In this document: one piece after another, positions 59,601-64,000 of the stretch
How the letters are laid out: each line of letters starts with the position of its first letter
Numbering within the stretch: position 1 is the first letter of the stretch
DNA from: Bimastos eiseni
Taxonomy: Eukaryota > Annelida > Clitellata > Crassiclitellata > Lumbricidae
Assembly: GCA_959347315.1 (NCBI GenBank)
Contig: OY365822.1
Span: forward strand, 10,578,530 to 10,642,529
Reading direction: 5' to 3'
Length of the DNA: 64,000 bases
Made by a program: the position numbers and the translations under genes
The notes under the pieces: model-generated
The model's input: only the letters and a program-made list of their open reading frames with translations
Databases searched by the model: none
Told to the model about the DNA's origin: nothing

Positions 59601-62600
59601 TTTCCAGTCCTCGTACCACTGTCGTCATTGGACTGAGAGGGCTCGAAACCTGAAAACATTGTTAGAAGAGCATCCAAAGAATTACATTACAACTAATAGT
59701 TCATCTATTCTGTCAAGGGAACAGTTATATCTGCAAATGCACTATCAGCAGTCATTTAGAAACCTCTGATTCTGAAGGTTTAGTCACTCTACTGAACTCT
59801 TAATACCATTGTAACATATGTAATATTATATGAATAAATACATGACTACATCTAATAAAATTATTCTAATTATTTCCATAGCACCATAATCAACTGATGG
59901 TCGATTAAAATGAAATCACAAAAGAAAATCATCATTCTGCTGGAGCACCAAAGTTGAAATCAAGCTCCTCTGTGTAGGAATCTAGAAGGAGAGCTATGTA
60001 AATTCTGATTGACTGATTGAATTCCAATAAGTCAGAAAACAATTTGCAAAGTACATTAAGTGGAGTGTCTGGGTCACTGGTCTTCGGCCTACAGATCCTT
60101 AACATAACATTTTTTTGCATGAGAATTACAGCGATAGTAGAACAGAAGACGTACACGCTGGTAATAAAAAAGTTAGTTAAATATTAGCTTACCTATCATA
60201 TTCTACTGTAAAGTAAGTAAGTAAACAATAGCAAGTAAACAACAGTACCAAATAAGCAATAGTACCAAGTAAACAATAGCACTAGGCCCTCATATACAAG
60301 CTTAGCTTACTACTTTAGTTCCTGCTTTTCTATTCTATTTACGGAGTTAAAAAGCTTTTATATGTTCTCGAATGGACTACAGAAATTCCCTTCTCAAGAT
60401 TCGTCTCTATCCTTTTCAGTCAGCTGCTACACTGATAGCGCATTTTCCCCAGTACTTTTGAATCTCTAACTTTATGTTTGATGAACTTCATTGGCTCCCT
60501 CTCCATGCCCTCACACAAAAAAAACTTAAACTGTCATTCTAATATTCAAGGTTCAGCAGGGTCTTGCCTCAAAATATCTTGCTGACATAATAATTCGGCC
60601 TCATTCAGCTCCTCCTAACCGTCCACTTCGTTTGCCCAAAAGACATAACTGCTTGCTAAGTCTAGATTAGCCATAGGCCTACTAGAACTTCAGTCTCAAT
60701 CCTTTGCTTCAATAGGTCTCTTGAATGCACTTTCTCCTTCTGTGTTGCTCAAATATTCTATCTGGCAGTCTCTTTTCTTCCATCAAAACCTGCTTCTTCT
60801 TGTGGGGCCTTGCAAGGGCACCGCATCTGAATGGTTTACCCTGCCAGAGGTGCTCTATAAATGACTAAATACAATACAATACATTGGTTCAATAAAGTTA
60901 TATGTCTACAATATTAACCCTTTAGACTGTAAGGATTCTGCCTTTTGTTTATTTAGCCTCTCAACAATTCCTCCATCTCATTCCTGTATACTGATGTTAC
61001 CCACTGCAGTTTGTCAATAAACAAAGATATAAATAGGTTTGTTATAAAAACATCTTATCTCATCATTATAAAAACTTCATAATGAAAGCCTTGCCTTAGA
61101 TTCGTCTGGCTTCACTCGTTTCATGATGTCCTCAAGTCTCTAAAAAATAATTTCAGAAATCACTTATAATAATGATAGGCAGAGTCACGAACCAACAGAG
61201 CGTCGTCAGAAATCACAGTACACAAGCTATGAGCCCTAAGTCAACTAAATCCCATAAATGGCAATGAGAATTTTATAGCAGCCTCATATAGAACCTTCAC
61301 TAGCCAACATGACGAAGAAAGAGTTCAAACAAGTAGAAAAGTAACAGCTGGCAGACTCTCATGCACTCAATGAGCAGCATCCTTGCCTGGATTTAGTGAC
61401 CATGGCCGAGTAATAATAACGACAATTTATACGGCGCCGTAGTCCCGGTGTAGTGACCTTGAGCAAGTCCTTCGCACACAATTGCTCTGCAGTACAACTG
61501 CAGCTGCGTCGTCGAGGCATGTGCACTACTAAGTAAGAAATGTTGCAAGAAGGGCGATATCAAATTTTAGTTGTGAGCTATGCTTACACTGCCACTCACT
61601 AGAGCCCAGTCAGTTTAAGCAGTGGACAGAAGAGAAATATCACTTAAGGACAACAGAATTTTAATGAGCATGATTAAAATAAAGGGCTCTCAACATGGAT
61701 TTACCACTAGAGGTCATGCATTTTACCAAGGGAAATTGCCAGGCAGAACCAGCCAGGAATTTTAGGATGTGCGGAACTTCCGGAGGGAGGCCAATATCAA
61801 AATACGGTCATACTGTGCTGTAGGGAAATGCCCTTAATACACCCATTATTTCATCTCGTAACACAATCATGATCTGAGAAGTAAACAATAATAGTCTAGG
61901 AAGGTCTTAACCTATCAACAGAAGAAAGCCTCATAATTTCTTTCAAGCTAATCTTGAACGAAAAGCTGAACACAGCTAAGACGCCCCACCGCCTCATGCT
62001 ATGTACTATATGTTTACAAATGAAGACTACTGCTATATCAATTGGCACCTTCTTTCTCTCGCTACGTTCCTCTTCTTCTCGCTTGGTCTTCTCTGATCTT
62101 TCCTTTTCTCGAGAGTTCATTTCTTCCTTCAATTTCATTTCCATCTTTTCCTCCCTCTGAAAGAAAAATATGGTCCAATGAACTAAAAATAATTCCTGAA
62201 TGACCACTAATTCTGGACTTGGGACAAATTTGGCTGTGGAAGTACAAGTATGCCACAAGTATGCCACTCAGCTAATGAGCTGGCCTGTCAGTTAGAGTAG
62301 GCCCTTACCTGCCCACAAGTTGCTGGGCACCCGGTTTCAGAATGATTACTGGAATCCCAATTTTGTAAATACTCAAATAACCATTTAACAACATACATTG
62401 TGTTTGACAAGGCACACAAACTAGGAACACGACCAAATGTCCATACATATTAAAAAGTCAAAAGAAAGCAAAGGTAGCTATAGATACAATAGCTACAAAT
62501 CAACAGGGACAATATTATGCAAATATCAACATTTTAATATAACATGTCATATTAGCAAACTGATGTTGAAAGTGCTCACCAGACGGGTAAAACAATCACT

Positions 62601-63318
62601 TCAAAAAGTGTCAGAAGCACTGATCTGGAACTTACAAGGCACGAAATGATTCCAAGGGTTTTGCCCATCAGTCAGTCAGAATTCATACACTACTAGCGAG
62701 CCCCTTCATGAAAAGCAAATTATAAACTTTTACTATAATAGTATGGTTTTAGGAATCAATGGGCAAGTCACTTTTTTTGGACCATCAGATCGATTTTAAT
62801 AAGCCGTGCCCAAGGTGGAAGTTACTGTCCAGTGAAGTTGCAGATATGCAGAGGCTTTTAATCCCCACCATCCCTAAGTCATTGGAACAACTTCTTTCCC
62901 CTTTACTTTTTAAATATCCCTTAATTGAGACGAGATCTCCGAAGTAATCTTCCCTCCCTATTTCTTGGATGGAGCAATTACTCCAAGATTTCCATGACGT
63001 AGAAGCCCCTACGGATATGAAAAGATGATAAAGTTATCTCCTACCTTTTCAACTGACTTCTCGAGTAGTTTCTCTGTGCTACTCTGCCTCGCAATTACTT
63101 CTGAGCCAGCTTTCTCAGTGCTCATTTCATTCCTGTGTTCAATTCTCTCATCCTTCTGTGTGTTTTCTTCACGGCTCTTCTTCCTCTCTTCTTCTTTCTG
63201 CTTCTCTGCCTTCCTTGTTTCCTCCATCCTATGCCTCTTCTCCTCCTCTTCCTTCTGCCTCTCCAGCTTTTTCTGCTTTTCCTTCTTCTGTCGTTCCTCC
63301 TCTTCCTCTTTACGCTTT
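44091..63318 (-). CDS. MAP7/ensconsin-family microtubule-associated protein with giant tail (5' end beyond window)
   Basis: Six minus-strand exons join in phase: 63318-63045, 62156-62049, 61139-61095, 59649-55814, 54862-54621 and 53644-44091, encoding about 4,685 residues to a TAG stop. Earlier exons lie beyond the right edge. The first two supply an E/K/R-rich coiled coil. The second and third join to read ERKKRLEDIMKR, which matches the ERKKRLEEIMKR core of the MAP7 domain. In known MAP7/ensconsin proteins that domain binds kinesin-1 heavy chain, and an upstream coiled coil binds microtubules, promoting kinesin recruitment. The remaining tail of about 4,540 residues is unlike the short tails of known members. 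It is acidic and glutamine-rich and built from in-frame repeats of 9, 22, 25 and 67 residues. Every junction has AG acceptors and phase-matched donors, one of them GC. Separate genes fused by my modelling cannot be excluded without RNA data. Confidence 0.75.
46573..47610 (-). repeat. 66-bp coding minisatellite (22-residue repeat) in exon F
   Basis: About sixteen units of KTKEPVIEHHQKTMEVVTED + SQ type. Two units near 46.72-46.80 kb are shortened in frame and one (near 47.16 kb) carries a codon insertion, so all length changes preserve the frame. The four units nearest the N-terminus (47.36-47.58 kb) form a subfamily with YHKSEEVVAEES. Confidence 0.9.
51007..51465 (-). repeat. 27-bp coding minisatellite (9-residue repeat) in exon F
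   Basis: Seventeen contiguous 9-residue units of EKDDQMVHQ type (459 bp = 17 x 27, no indels), from ENYDQIVHQ to GKGYRMVQQ. DNA units are similar enough to suggest ongoing unequal exchange, while most changes are conservative at the protein level. Confidence 0.92.
51780..51975 (-). repeat. Short KHDQLVQQ-type coding repeats in exon F
   Basis: Units of about 8-10 residues such as EHDQLVQQ, EYDQLVQQ and KHNQVVQQ. Diverged relatives of the neighbouring 9- and 25-residue units. Confidence 0.7.
52416..53393 (-). repeat. 75-bp coding minisatellite (25-residue repeat) in exon F
   Basis: Thirteen units of EKHDHEALEERYDQLIQEEK + QQKQK type. The CATGATCATG landmark recurs exactly every 75 bp from 52490 to 53390 with no indel. 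Two alternating unit types (RYDQLIQEE and KFxQLVQEE) suggest duplication of larger blocks. Helical heptad-like pattern. Confidence 0.92.
53645..54620 (-). other. Intron between exons E and F
   Basis: Donor GTTAGT, acceptor TTTTTCAG. Holds the hAT-type MITE at 54351-54447 and a truncated relative at about 54046-54110 with the same upstream TTCCACAT. The minus ORF 53597-53797 overlaps the acceptor and is not separate. Confidence 0.75.
54351..54447. mobile_element. hAT-type micro-MITE, 97 bp, with perfect 8-bp TSD
   Basis: Flanked by TTCCACAT at 54343-54350 and 54448-54455. Ends are CAGAGGTGTCAAA and, reverse-complemented, CAGAAGTGTCAAA. A half copy with the left end CAAAGGTGTCAAA after another TTCCACAT lies at 54046, indicating local duplication of the site after insertion. 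Intronic in the MAP7-like gene. Confidence 0.88.
54621..54862 (-). CDS. MAP7-like exon E
   Basis: Acceptor TTGTCTAG. Its first base completes the phase-2 codon of exon D (AA|T, Asn). It then encodes GSSVEVPHEASFESVLPTRN and continues to KEFFS G|GTTAGT in phase 1 (242 bp). The sequence is non-repetitive, unlike its neighbours, and the phase match on both sides supports inclusion. No domain recognised. Confidence 0.72.
55126..55330. repeat. Dispersed repeat (GCGCCTCTTC family), longest copy
   Basis: TATATAGCGCCTCTTCAAGG, GAGGTGCTCCCAGCCC, GAGAAGACAGAGGGCA and a CATTGCAGGTGGATGG patch. Shared in part with 1405-1512 and 15690-15800. Confidence 0.55.
55662..55740 (-). mobile_element. tRNA-derived SINE head, inverted relative to 40867
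   Basis: In reverse complement, AGAGTGGTTGTTATC (A-box-like) and CAGAGGTTCAAATCCTCAC (B box) lie about 30 bp apart. This matches the 40867 copy (AGTGGTTATTG, AAGTTCAAATC). Not a tRNA gene. Confidence 0.65.
55814..59649 (-). CDS. MAP7-like exon D: giant 3.8-kb exon
   Basis: Acceptor GTTTTCAG. It begins VSSPLSPMTTVV in phase 0 and ends TTT AA|GTGAGT in phase 2 (3,836 bp). The first half has degenerate repeats with EPSQxEQ and ESTxxLL motifs. The middle is strongly acidic (GDDDEEKEEDENEARKRDEQ). A non-repetitive island follows with VYSLDDIDFPVKQLTGCD and QPAVYWESKDPCG, and then a KHEEI/VRVTD-type repeat zone containing a 67-codon duplication. No catalytic domain was recognised. The likely role is a disordered or extended tail. 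Confidence 0.75.
55990..56390 (-). repeat. 201-bp in-frame duplication in exon D
   Basis: Two adjacent copies with GKVTVSGAKQEE and RHVEISWQDEE (first) and GKVAVSGAKQEE and RHVEISWNDEE (second) are offset by 201 bp (67 codons), measured from GACTG at 56371 and 56170. Confidence 0.85.
59650..61094 (-). other. GC-AG intron between exons C and D
   Basis: Donor GCAAGG after AAG and acceptor GTTTTCAG. Contains the LINE remnant at 60420-60890. A minus ORF at 59932-60156 has no compatible splice evidence and was not used. Confidence 0.65.
60420..60890 (+). mobile_element. LINE (CR1/L2-like) 3' end remnant
   Basis: + strand fragments read ELHWLPLHAL near 60490, then IIRPHSAPPNRPLRLPKRHN near 60590-60650 and a GLLNALSPSVLLKYSIWQS-type stretch. 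This matches the order of the CR1/L2 ORF2 C-terminus (LHWLPI..., SRxLRSS, WNSLPxxIR). It ends in an (ATACA)n tail with GCTCTATAAATG. Several frameshifts; dead. Confidence 0.65.
61095..61139 (-). CDS. MAP7-like exon C: 15-codon microexon with the MAP7 core motif
   Basis: Acceptor TTATTTTTTAG, then exactly 15 codons reading RLEDIMKRVKPDESK, phase 0 at both ends. The donor is AAG|GCAAGG, a GC-AG intron. No GT lies nearby, and reading on reaches a stop within a few codons. RLEDIMKR corresponds to the near-invariant RLEEIMKRT of MAP7 family members. Confidence 0.8.
61140..62048 (-). other. Intron between exons B and C
   Basis: Donor GTGCCA, acceptor TTATTTTTTAG. Includes the dispersed repeat 61430-61592. 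No further exon recognised. Confidence 0.7.
61430..61592. repeat. Dispersed repeat, second copy of the 31.5-kb family
   Basis: GTAGTGACCTTGAGCAAGTC, CTTCGCACACAATTGCTCTG, ACAACTGCAGCTGCGTCGTC and GGGCGATATCAAATTT parallel the copy at 31484-31645, in the same orientation. Confidence 0.7.
62049..62156 (-). CDS. MAP7-like exon B: MAP7 domain, first part
   Basis: Acceptor TTTCTTTCAG at 62157-62166. It begins REEKMEMKLKEEMNSREKER and ends EERSERKK before donor GTGCCA. The exon is 108 bp, 36 codons, phase 0 at both ends. The C-terminal ERKK is completed by the next exon to the family motif. Confidence 0.8.
62157..63044 (-). other. Intron between exons A and B
   Basis: Donor GTAGGA, acceptor TTTCTTTCAG. 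A 62-codon + ORF (62759-62947) is unrecognised and antisense to the gene. Nothing else supported. Confidence 0.7.
63045..63318 (-). CDS. MAP7-like exon A: charged coiled coil
   Basis: Starts after the acceptor CGGCAG with the third base of a codon and ends K|GTAGGA in phase 0. It encodes 91 codons rich in E, K, R and Q (RKEEEEERQKKEKQKKLERQ and similar), an uninterrupted helical or coiled-coil composition like the segment preceding the kinesin-binding core of MAP7 proteins. The preceding exon is not in the window; 63319-64000 is intronic. Confidence 0.75.
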
Positions 63319-64000
63319 CTGCCGTTGAATAAACACAGTGCGGAAGCAGGTTAATTCAATACAGTTCCAAATGTACAAAGAAAAAATTTATGAAAAGCAG
63401 CGATTAGAAAGCAGAAGAAGAACAAACAATGCAATTTTCAGACTCAAAATGAACAATAGAACAAAACAAATGAAACAGATGACAATACAGCAGAAGAACA
63501 CAATATGAGAGGACTTAAAAACTGTATCCAACATGGTAGGTAGGTAGTTGCAGTTTAACGACAATAACAAAGCAATAACAAAGACCATTAGCGTCACCCT
63601 ACTCCTTTATCCAGGTTCGGGACTGGCACTGCCTGAGTTCTTGCAGCGGCAGAGTTGCTGTATCCAACAAAACAGAATAAATACAATATAAACTGGGCCT
63701 TCACAGTCATATAGAAGGTGAGAGCAGACCATTGTTCTGTTTGTGCATTGAATACTCATAGAAGGTCAAGACTTTGCCTGAGGCCATCCATGATGAACAG
63801 ATTGCATCAGAGCGGACCGGACCGTTAGGTTCAACACACCAGCCATGCAGGCATATATGGATTCACAAGACAAACTCTAATAACAGAAAAGCTTTTATCT
63901 CTTTTGCACTGGTCTTTCCTACCAACTGAACCACAAACCTGGTTTGGTGCCTCACCATTGGTAGAACATGAACGAATAGTACACAAGAATTATTAAATGT
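63319..64000 (-). other. Intron upstream of exon A, running off the window
   Basis: Contains the dispersed repeat at 63545-63656. No upstream exon is visible before the edge. Confidence 0.6.
63545..63656. repeat. Dispersed repeat, copy 2 of the 37.1-kb family
   Basis: GTTGCAGTTTAACGAC, CATTAGCGTCACCCTACTCC, TTTATCCAGGTTCGGGACTG and GCAGCGGCAGAGTTG match 37111-37222 in order and orientation. Confidence 0.75.

Noticed and set aside
59932..60156. Additional MAP7-like exon between exons C and D
   Set aside because: No phase-compatible acceptor and donor pair, and exons C and D already join in phase 0.
63135..63354. Hydrophobic F/L/S-rich + ORFs at 63025-63354
   Set aside because: Antisense of the charged coiled-coil exon A.

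Overview
This is a eukaryotic nuclear window from an invertebrate animal, phylum unresolved. It has spliced genes with GT-AG introns and one probable GC-AG intron, AT-rich intergenic DNA crowded with LINE, SINE and MITE remnants, many minisatellites, and strong enrichment of the palindrome TAGGCCTA. There are no operons, CRISPR arrays or prokaryotic genes. Two protein-coding genes are well supported. The first is an apparently single-exon headcase homologue (HECA) on the + strand at 16612-18018. The second is the 3' part of a MAP7/ensconsin-family gene on the - strand, 44091-63318 and running off the right edge. It was rebuilt from six phase-compatible exons, two of them giant. HECA and MAP7 also lie in the same 6q23-q24 band interval in human, so the linkage may be ancient. 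|| Layout. 1-391: the end of a perfect 23-bp tandem array. 392-5.2 kb: repeat-derived DNA including a LINE 3' end and a 315-bp hAT-type MITE with a perfect 8-bp target-site duplication (TSD). 5.2-13.2 kb: a second copy of that MITE in which the single internal 36-bp segment has become about 214 indel-free tandem units (7.7 kb) with higher-order repeats of 33, 37 and 56 units. 13.2-16.6 kb: a 155-bp MITE, tRNA-derived SINE copies and the HECA 5' flank. 18-44 kb: no supported intact gene. This stretch holds LINE reverse-transcriptase remnants, several non-autonomous DNA transposons with TSDs (one nested inside another), a SINE with a fourfold B-box region, composite minisatellites, a G-rich polypurine minisatellite, a long inverted repeat, a pseudogene fragment of the MAP7-like 3' exon, and a perfect 170-bp tandem duplication. 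44-64 kb: the MAP7-like gene with repeats in its introns. || The MAP7-like protein has a charged E/K/R coiled-coil stretch and an ERKKRLEDIMKR junction, the core of the kinesin-1-binding MAP7 domain in known family members. A tail of about 4,540 residues follows, largely built from in-frame repeats of 9, 22, 25 and 67 residues. No shared function of HECA and the MAP7-like gene is visible. All identifications are by eye, without database searches.
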